DNA of 64,000 bases, from NCBI RefSeq assembly GCF_014192415.1, contig NZ_JACHXY010000001.1, positions 1,302,001-1,366,000 of the forward strand, given 5' to 3'. The position numbers and the translations under genes are program-made. Below, piece after piece: positions 1-7,759 of the stretch; the stretch's first letter is position 1; every line of letters starts with the position of its first letter. The notes beneath the pieces were generated by a model. That model had not been told where the DNA came from. It saw nothing but the letters and a program-made list of their open reading frames with translations, and did no database searches. The stretch is from Microbacterium proteolyticum. GTDB lineage: Bacteria > Actinomycetota > Actinomycetes > Actinomycetales > Microbacteriaceae.

Positions 1-673
1 CGACACGCGCCACGCGGTCGAGCGGCCGCAGGCTGCGACGCACGAGCAGTGAGAGGCCCAGTACCGCGATGAGCAGCGTCCCCGCCGAGACCGCGACGAG
101 GATGACGGTCAGCGCCGAGGTGGTCGCCGTCACGTCCGTCTGCGAACTGCCCGCCACGATGGTGAGGCCGTCGTCCTCGGCCGCGGCGACACGGAACGCG
201 CCGAGGTCCGCGCCGAGGTCGACGGTCGTGGGCACGCTGTCCGTGGCCACCGACGAGCGCAGCAGGGCGATCTGTTCGTCGCTCAGCGTCACGAAGGTTC
301 CGTCGGCCCGCGTGTACCCCGAGATCTGCACCGTGCCGTCGCTGGAGATCACCGCCTGCAGGGTGCCGATGCGCGGTGCGGGGCTCCCGGCATCCGACCC
401 CGGAACCCCGGCATCCGCCCCGGGGTCTCCGCCTCCCGGTCCCGGGATCCCGGCATCCGTCCTCGACGGCCGATCGTCGTCTCCGCTCCCGCCGAAGCCG
501 TCGCGGCCCACGGCGAACGACAACCCCTCGCGCACCTGCTGGTCGAGGCGGTCGAGGGCGAAGGAGCGCAGCGCCAGGATCGTCGCCAGGCTCATCGCCA
601 CGAACGCGAGCGCGACCAGCACGCTCGTCCCCACGACGAGGGTGCGGCGCAGCGTCCAGCGACCGCGGGTCAT
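1..673 (-). CDS. Sensor histidine kinase, N-terminal part (cut by window edge)
   Basis: Membrane sensor kinase partner of the response regulator immediately upstream; its ATG overlaps that gene's stop (ATGA, 670-673), so the two are translationally coupled. I translated the visible 224 residues: a first membrane segment at about residues 12-35, an extracellular sensor region of roughly 150 residues, a second membrane segment at about 187-211, then the start of a HAMP-like linker (RRSLRPLDRVARV). The catalytic DHp and ATPase domains lie outside the window. The sensor region holds a Gly/Pro/Asp-rich low-complexity insert (about residues 58-98, repeats of DAGxPG). The divergent ABC exporter has similar Gly-rich loops, which suggests the kinase senses a substrate or the state of that exporter; this link is inference. 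Confidence 0.85.
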   Translation of the reverse strand, partial: MTRGRWTLRRTLVVGTSVLVALAFVAMSLATILALRSFALDRLDQQVREGLSFAVGRDGFGGSGDDDRPSRTDAGIPGPGGGDPGADAGVPGSDAGSPAPRIGTLQAVISSDGTVQISGYTRADGTFVTLSDEQIALLRSSVATDSVPTTVDLGADLGAFRVAAAEDDGLTIVAGSSQTDVTATTSALTVILVAVSAGTLLIAVLGLSLLVRRSLRPLDRVARV

Positions 674-1404
674 AGCGCCTTGATCGTGTAACCGACACCG
701 CGCACGGTGTGGATGAGCGGTTCTCCGAGGGTGTCGATCTTCTTGCGCAGGTACGAGATGTAGATCTCGACCACGCTGCCGTTGCCGCCGAAATCGTAGC
801 TCCACACCTGATCGAGGATCTGCGCCTTGCTCAGCACCCGGCGCGGGTTCTGCATCAGATAGCGCAGGAGCTCGAACTCCTTCGCGGTGAGTTTGATCGG
901 GATGCCGCCGCGCTCGACCTCGTACGAGTCCTCGTCGAGCGAGAGATCACCGACGCGCAACCTCGGGTCGGCATCGACGACCGCTGCGACGTGACGGCGG
1001 GCCATCCCCCGCAGCCGCACGATGACCTCCTCGAGATTGAAGGGCTTCGTGACGTAGTCGTCGGCGCCGGCGGAGATCCCCGCGATGCGGTCCTCCACGG
1101 CATCCTTCGCCGTCAGGAACAGCACGGGCGCGTCGTTGCCCGCGGCCCGGACGCGGGTCAGCAGCTCCATGCCGTCGAGCCCCGGCATCATGATGTCGAG
1201 CACCAGCAGGTCGGGCGCGAACTCGCGGATGACGCCGAGCGCCTCCTGTCCGTTCGCCGCGGTGCGGGCATCCCACCCCTCGTTCTTCAACGCCATGCGC
1301 AGCAGATCGCTGAGGTTGGCTTCGTCGTCGACGACGAGCACGCGGATGGGCGAGCCGTCGGGACGGGCGAGGGGCGCGGGGCGGGAGGTCATGAGAGCCA
1401 GCAT
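670..1404 (-). CDS. OmpR/PhoB-family DNA-binding response regulator
   Basis: Cytoplasmic transcription factor controlled by phosphorylation from the coupled kinase. The receiver domain spans about residues 20-135, with acidic residues D26/D27, phospho-acceptor D70 (in LLVLDIMMPG), T98 and K120. The C-terminal winged helix (about 150-240) ends in the typical VRGVGYTIKAL. At 244 aa it is slightly longer than the family norm of about 230; an in-frame ATG at residue 5 (1392) may be the real start. It is divergent from the ABC exporter genes, and the shared promoter region holds 11-bp-spaced direct repeats of the type OmpR-family dimers bind. Its target is therefore probably the exporter. MprA/TrcR-like by sequence character; no orthology claimed. 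Confidence 0.93.
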   Translation of the reverse strand: MLALMTSRPAPLARPDGSPIRVLVVDDEANLSDLLRMALKNEGWDARTAANGQEALGVIREFAPDLLVLDIMMPGLDGMELLTRVRAAGNDAPVLFLTAKDAVEDRIAGISAGADDYVTKPFNLEEVIVRLRGMARRHVAAVVDADPRLRVGDLSLDEDSYEVERGGIPIKLTAKEFELLRYLMQNPRRVLSKAQILDQVWSYDFGGNGSVVEIYISYLRKKIDTLGEPLIHTVRGVGYTIKAL

Positions 1405-1526
1405 GCACGCTCCCGGGCCCCGGGGTCACGTGACATACGCGGTTCATAGCAACGGTGAGGGAGCGGTGAGGGTGCCGTTCCTAGCGTCGCCTGAGACGGC
1501 CGCACCCCGCGTCCGGAAGGAGAACC
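1405..1526. promoter_or_regulatory. Divergent promoter region with tandem repeat and palindrome
   Basis: This region separates the response-regulator gene from the ABC exporter. It contains GGTGAGGG at 1454-1461 and again at 1465-1472, an 11-bp periodicity that puts both half-sites on one DNA face, as OmpR-family regulators usually require. A perfect 10-bp palindrome GTCACGTGAC lies at 1425-1434. A ribosome-binding site, GGAAGGAG, stands at 1515-1522 just before the permease ATG. The direct repeat is the best candidate for the operator of the neighbouring regulator; that assignment is inference. Confidence 0.55.
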
Positions 1527-2990
1527 ATGTACGGCACGTACCTTCGGCGCGAGCTCGCCGGCCGCACCAAACAGACCGTGATCGTCGCGGTGGGACTCGC
1601 GATCGCGATCGCGCTCGTCATCGTCGTCAACGCGCTCTCGGCGGGCGTCCGCGACGCACAGTCGCAGGCGCTGTCGTCGGTGTACGGCGTCGGCACCGAC
1701 CTCACCGTGACCGGCGCCCAGACCGAGCCCGGGCAGGGCGGCGGCCCGCGCTTCGACTTCGACGCCGACGCGGGCACGACCACCGACGGGACCACGACGC
1801 TCAGCCAGTCGCGGCTGATCACCGACATGCGACGCGGCACGCTCGACGCCTCCACCGTCACCACCGTCGACGGCCTCGACGGCGTCTCCGCCGCGACCGG
1901 CGCGTTGTCGCTGACGAACACCACCTTCTCGGGGCAGATGCCCGACCGCAGCGCCGAGGCCGGAACCACGCAGGGAGACGGGATGCCGCAGCAGCCGCCC
2001 GCCGGCGGGGGCCCCGGCGGCGACGGCGGCAGTGCTTTCGGTGTCGACTCGTTCAGCGTGCTCGGCGTCAACCCGGCGGCATCCGTCGGCCCCCTCTCCG
2101 CCGTGGCCGTCTCCGACGGGCGCGCCCTCGCCGCCTCCGACGCCGGGACCGACGTCGCCGTGATCGACGCCACGTACGCGGCGAGCGCCGGACTGACCGT
2201 CGGCGGCACCGTCGACGTCGCCGGCACGACGATGCAGATCGTCGGGATCGTGGCCTCCGCATCGGCCGACGCCGACACCGCGGCGAACGTCTATCTCCCC
2301 CTCGACGTCGCCCAGACGCTCGCCGGGGTCGGCGACGTGGTTTCGACCGTGTACGTGCAGGCCTCGTCGGCGGATGCCATCGACGCGGTGCAGAGCGACA
2401 TCGCAGCCGCGCTTCCCGACGCCACCGTGAGCTCGCAGTCCGAGCTCGCCTCGACCGTCTCGGGCTCGTTGTCGAGCGCGTCATCGCTGATCTCGAACCT
2501 CGGCACGTGGCTGTCCGTCGTGGTGCTGCTGGTCGCTCTCGCCCTCGCGGTGCTGTTCACGATGTCGGGTGTCGCCCGCCGCACGCGGGAGTTCGGAACC
2601 CTCAAGGCCATCGGGTGGTCGAACGGTCGCATCGTGCGCCAGGTGGCGGGCGAATCGCTCGCCCAGGGTCTGCTCGGCGGCGTCGCAGGCCTGATCCTCG
2701 GGCTCGGCGGCATCCTGCTCGTCAACGTCATCTCGCCGACCATCTCGGTCGGCGGCGAGGCGACCGGCGCCGGCCAGGGTGGCGGCGAGGGCTTCGGCCC
2801 CGGCGGTCCCGGCGGCTTCGGTCAGGCCGCGACGCAGGCCGCCGACATCGTGCTCAGCGCCCCCGTGACCCCGGTCGTCGTCGTGGCCGCCGTCGGCATC
2901 GCCGTACTCGGCGGTGTGCTCGCGGGTGCCTTCGGCGGCTGGCGCGCCGCCCGTCTCAGTCCCGCCGCCGCCCTCCGCTCGGTCGCGTGA
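1527..2990 (+). CDS. ABC transporter permease, MacB/FtsX type
   Basis: Membrane component of an exporter-type ABC system with the ATPase encoded 31 bp downstream. The 487-aa protein has an N-terminal membrane segment (about residues 13-40), a large extracytoplasmic MacB-like periplasmic core domain (to about 320), then the FtsX domain with three further membrane segments; the region after the second segment (MSGVARRTREFGTLKAIGWS) is the typical FtsX coupling sequence. Two Gly/Pro-rich inserts are unusual: around residues 150-175 and in the loop before the last helix (about 405-430). MacB-like systems move peptides, antibiotics or envelope components, or transmit mechanical signals; the substrate is unknown. 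A good Shine-Dalgarno sequence fixes the start. Confidence 0.9.
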   Translation: MYGTYLRRELAGRTKQTVIVAVGLAIAIALVIVVNALSAGVRDAQSQALSSVYGVGTDLTVTGAQTEPGQGGGPRFDFDADAGTTTDGTTTLSQSRLITDMRRGTLDASTVTTVDGLDGVSAATGALSLTNTTFSGQMPDRSAEAGTTQGDGMPQQPPAGGGPGGDGGSAFGVDSFSVLGVNPAASVGPLSAVAVSDGRALAASDAGTDVAVIDATYAASAGLTVGGTVDVAGTTMQIVGIVASASADADTAANVYLPLDVAQTLAGVGDVVSTVYVQASSADAIDAVQSDIAAALPDATVSSQSELASTVSGSLSSASSLISNLGTWLSVVVLLVALALAVLFTMSGVARRTREFGTLKAIGWSNGRIVRQVAGESLAQGLLGGVAGLILGLGGILLVNVISPTISVGGEATGAGQGGGEGFGPGGPGGFGQAATQAADIVLSAPVTPVVVVAAVGIAVLGGVLAGAFGGWRAARLSPAAALRSVA

Positions 2991-3021
2991 GCGGCATCCC
3001 CCGTCCTTCGAAGGAGACATC

Positions 3022-3729
3022 ATGACCCTCACCGCCCCCACCCTCACCACGACCGCCTACAGCCTGCGGGGGGTGACCCGCACCTATCGCCAGCGCGACC
3101 GCACCGTCCAGGCTCTGGCCGGCGTCGACCTCGACATCGCCGCGGGCGACTTCGTCACCGTCCAGGGCCCGACCGGCGGGGGCAAATCTACGCTGCTGCA
3201 GATGCTCGGCGCCCTCGACCGCCCCTCGAGCGGGTCCGTGACGCTCGGCGATGTCGACATCGCGGCCGCCTCGAACGCCCAGCTCGGGCGCCTTCGTGCG
3301 CGGGAGATCGGCTTCGTCTTCCAGGGCTTCAACCTCATCCCCACCCTCACCGCCGCCGAGAACGTCGACATGGGGCTGGAGCCCCTCGGCCTCGATCGCG
3401 CGGAGCGGCGACGGCGGGTGACGGAAGCGCTGGCGCGGGTCGGGCTGGAAGACCGCGCCGACCATCGACCGGGCGAACTCTCGGGCGGGCAGCAGCAGCG
3501 CGTCGCGATCGCCCGCGCCGTGGCCAAACAGCCGCGGGTGCTCCTCGCCGATGAGCCGACGGGCAACCTCGACGAGCGCATGCGCGACGAGATCCTCGAC
3601 GTGCTCGAGGCGCTGAACGCCGAGGGACTGACGCTCGTCGTGGTGACGCACGACTCCGCCGTCGCGAGGCGCGCGCGCCGCCGCCTGCGCCTGGCGAAGG
3701 GCGTGGTCACCGACATCACCCGGGGGTGA
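3022..3729 (+). CDS. ABC transporter ATP-binding protein (MacB/LolD-like)
   Basis: Cytoplasmic ATPase that powers the adjacent FtsX-type permease. Visible motifs are Walker A (GPTGGGKST), the Q-loop (VFQGFNLIPTLTAAEN), the signature LSGGQQQR, Walker B (VLLADEPTGNLD) and the H-loop histidine (VVVTHDS). The start at 3022 is chosen because AAGGAG stands 7-12 nt upstream; an in-frame start at 2914 would run into the permease gene and adds a non-conserved Pro-rich stretch. The protein is 235 aa, normal for LolD/MacB-type ATPases. It is in one operon with the permease and probably co-regulated by the divergent two-component system. Confidence 0.95.
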   Translation: MTLTAPTLTTTAYSLRGVTRTYRQRDRTVQALAGVDLDIAAGDFVTVQGPTGGGKSTLLQMLGALDRPSSGSVTLGDVDIAAASNAQLGRLRAREIGFVFQGFNLIPTLTAAENVDMGLEPLGLDRAERRRRVTEALARVGLEDRADHRPGELSGGQQQRVAIARAVAKQPRVLLADEPTGNLDERMRDEILDVLEALNAEGLTLVVVTHDSAVARRARRRLRLAKGVVTDITRG

Positions 3730-4010
3730 CAGACCGCGGCGGTCCCGCCGACCTCCCCGTGCCGGTCTGACGAGCCGGTCCCCCCGCCCCGACGGGCTCC
3801 CTAATGCAGCCGCACGAACTCCGCGATCCGCACGACACCCGCCACCACGGCCCGGATGCCACTGACGTCGTGCGGATCGCGCAGACCGTCGCCGTGCGAA
3901 CCCGGGCCTCTCAGCTCGTCCGGGGATCGGTCCTGCGCACGGCCGAGTCAAGTCCTGCCGACCCCGCGGCATCCGTCCTACAGTCGAAACACGCCGACCG
4001 AACGGATGCC

Positions 4011-4553
4011 ATGGCCGCCCGCAACACGCGACTGATGCACTGCACCCCCGACGACCTGTTCGCGGTGCTATCCGACGGATGGCTCTACCCCGTGTGGGTC
4101 GTCGGAGCGGCGCGCATGCGCGATGTCGACCCGCAGTGGCCCCGTGAGGGATCGCGCATCCACCACTCCCTCGGCGTCTGGCCCGTGATGATCCACGACG
4201 AGACCGAGATCGTGGAGTGGGACCCGCCGCGCCGGCTTCGACTGCGGCCCAGGGCGGGCATCGTGGGTCGCGGCGTCATCCGCATCGACGCCCGCCCGCA
4301 TCCGGCGGGAACAGCGGTCACGATCGTCGAGGAGCCCGTCTCGGGTGCGGCGTCGATCCTTCCGGCGCTGCTGTGGAAGCCGATGTTGACCATGCGCAAC
4401 CATGAGTGCCTCAACCGCTTGGCGTTCCTCGCGGAGGGTCGCCGCGCAGAGCGCGAAGCGCGCGAGCTCGATCACCGAACCGAGACGCCCGACCCCCGCG
4501 AGGGGACCGCGTCGCCGCAGGCCCGAGAGGACATGCGCGAAGCCGGCATCTGA
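4011..4553 (+). CDS. SRPBCC-family protein (polyketide cyclase/dehydrase-like)
   Basis: Predicted 180-aa soluble protein with the START/Bet v1-like helix-grip fold: early segment with F-AVLSDGWLYPVWV (typical of the family), followed by alternating strand-like sections (RIHHSLGVWP, TEIVEWDPPRRLRLRPR, TAVTIVEEP) and a C-terminal long helix before a charged tail. The family binds hydrophobic ligands; the ligand is unknown here. The open frame extends upstream to 3804 but the extension has no domain character, so the ATG at 4011 (MAARNTRLMHCTPDD) is preferred. It is convergent with the Mrp operon and separated from it by the repeat-bearing gap. Confidence 0.75.
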   Translation: MAARNTRLMHCTPDDLFAVLSDGWLYPVWVVGAARMRDVDPQWPREGSRIHHSLGVWPVMIHDETEIVEWDPPRRLRLRPRAGIVGRGVIRIDARPHPAGTAVTIVEEPVSGAASILPALLWKPMLTMRNHECLNRLAFLAEGRRAEREARELDHRTETPDPREGTASPQAREDMREAGI

Positions 4554-4620
4554 CCCGCGCATCACGCCGCCGTCGCCCAGGTTTCTCGGCCCGCGTGCGC
4601 CGACCGGCCGCTCCCCCGCC

Positions 4621-4685
4621 GAGAAACGCTGTCCTGTGCGGGAAACGCATTGACGAGGCGTTTCTCGCACGACACAGCGTTTCTC
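4621..4685. repeat. 65-bp palindromic repeat, copy 1
   Basis: An imperfect inverted repeat: two 28-nt arms around a 9-nt loop. The left arm begins GAGAAACGCTGT and the right arm ends ACAGCGTTTCTC; I count four mismatches between the arms. Each arm itself contains an inner GGAAACGC/GCGTTTCT pair, so four copies of the core GAAACGC are arranged in a nested palindrome. Size and intergenic position resemble REP/BIME or miniature palindromic elements; no known family is asserted. Confidence 0.8.
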
Positions 4686-4764
4686 ACGCCGCCCCGCGCG
4701 GCGTCGCCCCGCCCCGCCGCGCCGCCCAGCCGCGCCGCCCAGCCGCGCCGCCGCTTCGCCCACC

Positions 4765-4829
4765 GAGAAACGCCTTCCCGTGCGGGAAACGCGTCGACGA
4801 GGCGTTTCTCGCACAGAACAGCGTTTCTC
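4765..4829. repeat. 65-bp palindromic repeat, copy 2
   Basis: Second copy of the same element in the same orientation, 79 bp after copy 1. It has the same length and loop (GACGAG conserved) and differs from copy 1 at about 8 of 65 positions. The arms begin GAGAAACGCCTT and end ACAGCGTTTCTC, with about five mismatches. Some of the differences from copy 1 change only one side of the hairpin, while the outer and inner GAGAAACGC cores are invariant. Confidence 0.8.
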
Positions 4830-4954
4830 ACGCCACCCCAGCGCTCACCGCCCCAGCGCGCACCGCCCAGCGCGCACCGCCCCGCCGCACCGCCCCGCCC
4901 CGCCGCGCCGCCCCACGCCTTTACCCAGCGCAGCGCAGCCCTCGCCGAAGGATC

Positions 4955-5335
4955 TCAGCGCTCCGGACGCGACTCCGTGCCCGTCGAACCGGGCTGCTCG
5001 GTGCTGTGGCGCAACTCGTCGACGTAGAGGTTCGCCTCGTCGGTGGTGCGGTTGCGGTACGCCGCGCGACCCACCATGTGGGCGGCGAGGGGTGCGGTGG
5101 CGAACTGGATGAGCACGATCGGGATGCCGAACGCGAGCGCCTCCCATGACCGCAGCGACAGCTCCACCGCGATCACGATGAGCAGCACCCCGAGCACCTG
5201 CGGCTTCGTCGCCGCGTGCAGGCGCGTCGGCACGTCGCGCCAGCGCAGCAGTCCGATGGTCGCGATCAGACACAGCACGGCGCCGATCAGCACGAGCACG
5301 AGCGCGAGGATGTCGAGAACGGCCTCGATGGTCAT
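4955..5335 (-). CDS. mnhG: Na+/H+ antiporter subunit G (MnhG/MrpG)
   Basis: Small membrane subunit of the Mrp cation/proton antiporter, last gene of the operon. 126 aa with three predicted membrane helices and the family-typical stretch LIGAVLCLIATIGLLRWRDVPTRLHAATK near the N terminus (residues about 16-44). After the helices comes a polar tail of about 30 residues. Its ATG overlaps the mnhF stop by 4 bp. Mrp complexes export Na+ (or K+) in exchange for protons and support alkali and salt tolerance; subunit G is needed for assembly. Confidence 0.93.
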   Translation of the reverse strand: MTIEAVLDILALVLVLIGAVLCLIATIGLLRWRDVPTRLHAATKPQVLGVLLIVIAVELSLRSWEALAFGIPIVLIQFATAPLAAHMVGRAAYRNRTTDEANLYVDELRHSTEQPGSTGTESRPER

Positions 5336-5601
5336 CTCGGGTTCTCCTTCCGCGCGACGAAGCGGGCGACGGCGATCGACCCGAACACGCCGATGGCCGC
5401 GATGACGAGCATCGCGGGCAGTGATCGCGTGTGCTGGTTAATCACCATGTCGGCGCCCAGGATGCAGACCACCTCGGTGAGCAGGACGTCGGCCGCCACC
5501 GCGCGGTCGAGGATCGAGGGGCCGATGACGAGGCGGATGAGAGCCAGCACCGCCGCAGCGGCGAACACGACGAGGATGACGACGATGAGAACGGTGGTCA
5601 C
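5332..5601 (-). CDS. mnhF: Na+/H+ antiporter subunit F (MnhF/MrpF)
   Basis: 89-aa subunit with three membrane helices. The core LIRLVIGPSILDRAVAADVL (residues 21-40) is the MrpF signature. The start is a GTG at 5601 whose last bases overlap the mnhE stop (GTGA); a longer in-frame ORF reaching 6147 is only the read-through into an overlapping frame of mnhE. In characterised Mrp systems MrpF is part of the small-subunit bundle with C, E and G and, with MrpA, has been linked to bile-salt resistance. Confidence 0.92.
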   Translation of the reverse strand: MTTVLIVVILVVFAAAAVLALIRLVIGPSILDRAVAADVLLTEVVCILGADMVINQHTRSLPAMLVIAAIGVFGSIAVARFVARKENPR

Positions 5602-6206
5602 GGCGAGGTCCTCCGCTCTCCAGGGGACGCGTCGGCATCGTGGGCGGAGCTGTCGGCGATTCGCGCCTGAAGCTCCAGCAGCTCTTCCTTCGACCCGACG
5701 GCCCGCGTGATCCGGGCTTCCCACCGCAGCACGACGCGGCGCTGGTGCTCGGCATCCTCGTTGCTTCGCACGCCGATCGTGTGCAGGAAGAGCGTCCGGT
5801 TGTCGCGGTCCACGTCGACGATGAGCGAACCCGGGATGAGGGATGCCGTGACCGCCGTGTGAGCCATGATCACGTCGTCGTCCACGCGGAGCGGTACCGC
5901 GATGATGGCCGCCCCGGGTTGCCGACGGAAGTCGAGGACCTGCCACGCCACGATGAGCGAGCCCTTGATGACCGCGCCGAGGAAGGTGACGACGAAGACG
6001 AGGCCGTACCACAGGTTGATGCGCCCCGACAGCTCGATCGGCGGAAGGCGGTACACGCGCGTGACGAAGACGGCCATGACGAGGCCGGTGAGCAGGGCGA
6101 GCCAGGTGAGCTGGCCCCACAACAGCATCCACAGCGCCACGAGCCACACGAGCAGCGGCAGCTGGTGCAGGAACAGCGAGACCTGCGAGCGACGCGACGG
6201 GCTCAT
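5598..6206 (-). CDS. mnhE: Na+/H+ antiporter subunit E (MnhE/MrpE)
   Basis: 202-aa subunit: an N-terminal membrane pair (LPLLVWLVALWMLLWGQLTW region and the following helix), then a cytoplasmic domain with the MrpE-typical IPLRVDDDVIMAHTAVTASL-like segment (PL to SL about residues 100-120) and SLIPGSLIVDVD. The ATG at 6206 overlaps the mnhD stop by 4 bp (ATGA), which decides the start over a longer frame from 6278. The C-terminal 40 residues are charged and end in a Ser/Asp-rich tail. Confidence 0.92.
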   Translation of the reverse strand: MSPSRRSQVSLFLHQLPLLVWLVALWMLLWGQLTWLALLTGLVMAVFVTRVYRLPPIELSGRINLWYGLVFVVTFLGAVIKGSLIVAWQVLDFRRQPGAAIIAVPLRVDDDVIMAHTAVTASLIPGSLIVDVDRDNRTLFLHTIGVRSNEDAEHQRRVVLRWEARITRAVGSKEELLELQARIADSSAHDADASPGERRTSP

Positions 6207-7759
6207 TGCTCGCCCACCTGTTCCTGCAGCTGCACGAGGCTCACGCCTTCGGCGATGGTCTCGCCGGCGCGCAGGCACATGTCGAGCAGCGGACCGGCGA
6301 ACACCGTGAGAGATATGGTCACGACCACCATGCCGGCGGTCGCCAACGTCATGATCGCCGGGATCGTGCGGCGCTCGGTCGAGATCGTGGCGGCGGGGGC
6401 GTTGCCGAGGTAGGCGATGCGCTCGGTCGTCTCGGCCGAGTCGTCATCCTCACGCCAGAACGACAGGTTCCACGCGCGCATGAGGGCGTACAGGGTGAGG
6501 ATCGAGGTGACGATTCCGCCGACGATGAGCACCATCATGACGGGAGTGCCCACCTGAGCCGCCGCGTCGAACAGCGCGTACTTGCCGATGAAGCCCGAGA
6601 ACGGCGGAAGACCGCCCAGGTTGATCGCCGGGATGAAGTACAGCACCGCCAGCAGGGGTGCTGCGCGCATGAGGCCCTTCACCTTCAGGATCGACGTGCT
6701 CCCTGCGCGGCGCTCGATGAGTCCCACGGCCAGGAACAGGGTCGTCTGAACGATGATGTGGTGGACGATGTAGTAGATCGTCGCCCCGATCGCCAGGGGC
6801 GTGTTGATCGCGAGTCCGAAGATCATGTAGCCGATGTGACTCACGAGCGTGAACGACAGGATGCGCTTCAGTTCGGCCTGCGCGACGGCACCGAGGATGC
6901 CGACGATCATCGTCGCCAGCGCGACCATCATCAGCAGGAAGTTCAGGTCGTTCGCGACGAACAGCTGAGTCTCGGTCCGGATGATCGCGTAGACGCCGAC
7001 CTTGGTGAGCAGACCCGCGAACACCGCGGTGACGGGTGCGGGGGCGGTCGGGTACGAGTCGGGCAGCCAGAACGACAGCGGGAACACGGCGGCCTTGATC
7101 GCGAAGGCGAGCAGCAGCAGCAGGTGCAGGATCGTCTGCGTGTCCTGTGGCAGCAGGGCCATGCGCTCGCTGATCTGCACCATGTTGACCGTGCCGAGGG
7201 CGCCGTAGACCACGGCGATCGCGGCGAGGAACAGGATCGACGACACCAGCGAGACGACGATGTAGACCACGCCGGTGCGGATGCGCGATTCGGTGCCGCC
7301 GAGCGTGATCAGCACGTACGAGGCGACGAGGAGGATCTCGAAGCCCACGTAGAGGTTGAACAGGTCACCCGCGATGAAGGCGTTGAAGATGCCCGCGCCC
7401 AGGATCAGGTACGCCGGATAGAAGATCGAGACCGGGGTGTCTTCGTCGTTGTCGGCCGCTCCCTGTCCGATCGAGAAGAGCAGCACCGCCAGCAGCACGA
7501 TGCTCGTGACGACCACGAGCAGGGCGGCGAGCACATCAACGTAGAGCACGATGCCGAACGGGATGTCCCAGCCTGCGATCGCCACCGCGATGGGGCCGCC
7601 GGAGTCGACGGCCACGAGCAGGACCGCGCCGAGCACGAGCACCGCCGCCAGCGAGGCGACCGACACGACGATCTGCACCTTCTTGCGGCGCCCGAAGATG
7701 AGGTTTATCGCGGCACCGATGAGAGGGATGCCGACGAGCAGGGGTACGAGCGCGCTCAC
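6203..7759 (-). CDS. mnhD: Na+/H+ antiporter subunit D (MnhD/MrpD)
   Basis: 518-aa polytopic membrane protein homologous to the NuoN/NuoM proton-pumping subunits of complex I. About 14 helices are predicted. The conserved antiporter-core sequences are visible: FNLYVGFEILLVASYVLI with the key Glu, FAIKAAVFPLSFWLPDSYP with the key Lys, and LKRILSFTLVSHIGYM. It carries one of the two proton or ion channels of the complex. It overlaps mnhC by 4 bp and mnhE by 4 bp, so the whole operon is translationally coupled. Confidence 0.95.
   Translation of the reverse strand: MSALVPLLVGIPLIGAAINLIFGRRKKVQIVVSVASLAAVLVLGAVLLVAVDSGGPIAVAIAGWDIPFGIVLYVDVLAALLVVVTSIVLLAVLLFSIGQGAADNDEDTPVSIFYPAYLILGAGIFNAFIAGDLFNLYVGFEILLVASYVLITLGGTESRIRTGVVYIVVSLVSSILFLAAIAVVYGALGTVNMVQISERMALLPQDTQTILHLLLLLAFAIKAAVFPLSFWLPDSYPTAPAPVTAVFAGLLTKVGVYAIIRTETQLFVANDLNFLLMMVALATMIVGILGAVAQAELKRILSFTLVSHIGYMIFGLAINTPLAIGATIYYIVHHIIVQTTLFLAVGLIERRAGSTSILKVKGLMRAAPLLAVLYFIPAINLGGLPPFSGFIGKYALFDAAAQVGTPVMMVLIVGGIVTSILTLYALMRAWNLSFWREDDDSAETTERIAYLGNAPAATISTERRTIPAIMTLATAGMVVVTISLTVFAGPLLDMCLRAGETIAEGVSLVQLQEQVGEQ

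Larger units (their letters stand above)
4554..4954. other. Gene-free gap with paired palindromic repeats
   Basis: A convergent intergenic gap of about 400 bp. It carries two copies of a 65-bp palindromic element (listed separately). Between and after the copies is low-complexity CCG/CGC-rich sequence (4686-4764 and 4830-4925) built of short variants of GCCCCGCCGCGCC and CAGCGCGCACCGCC. Open frames across the gap are compositional artefacts of this sequence. The hairpins may end transcription from both sides, but no U-tract is present. Confidence 0.7.

Noticed and set aside
1425..1434. GTCACGTGAC as a parS site
   Set aside because: It shares only the CACGTG centre with parS and is far from the cluster; treated as a possible regulator site.
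1085..3025. 646-aa frame overlapping the regulator and permease
   Set aside because: Arg/His-rich shadow of the FtsX-type permease; no domain.
4068..5149. Several frames across the repeat gap
   Set aside because: They are translations of CCG/CGC low-complexity DNA and the palindromic repeat.
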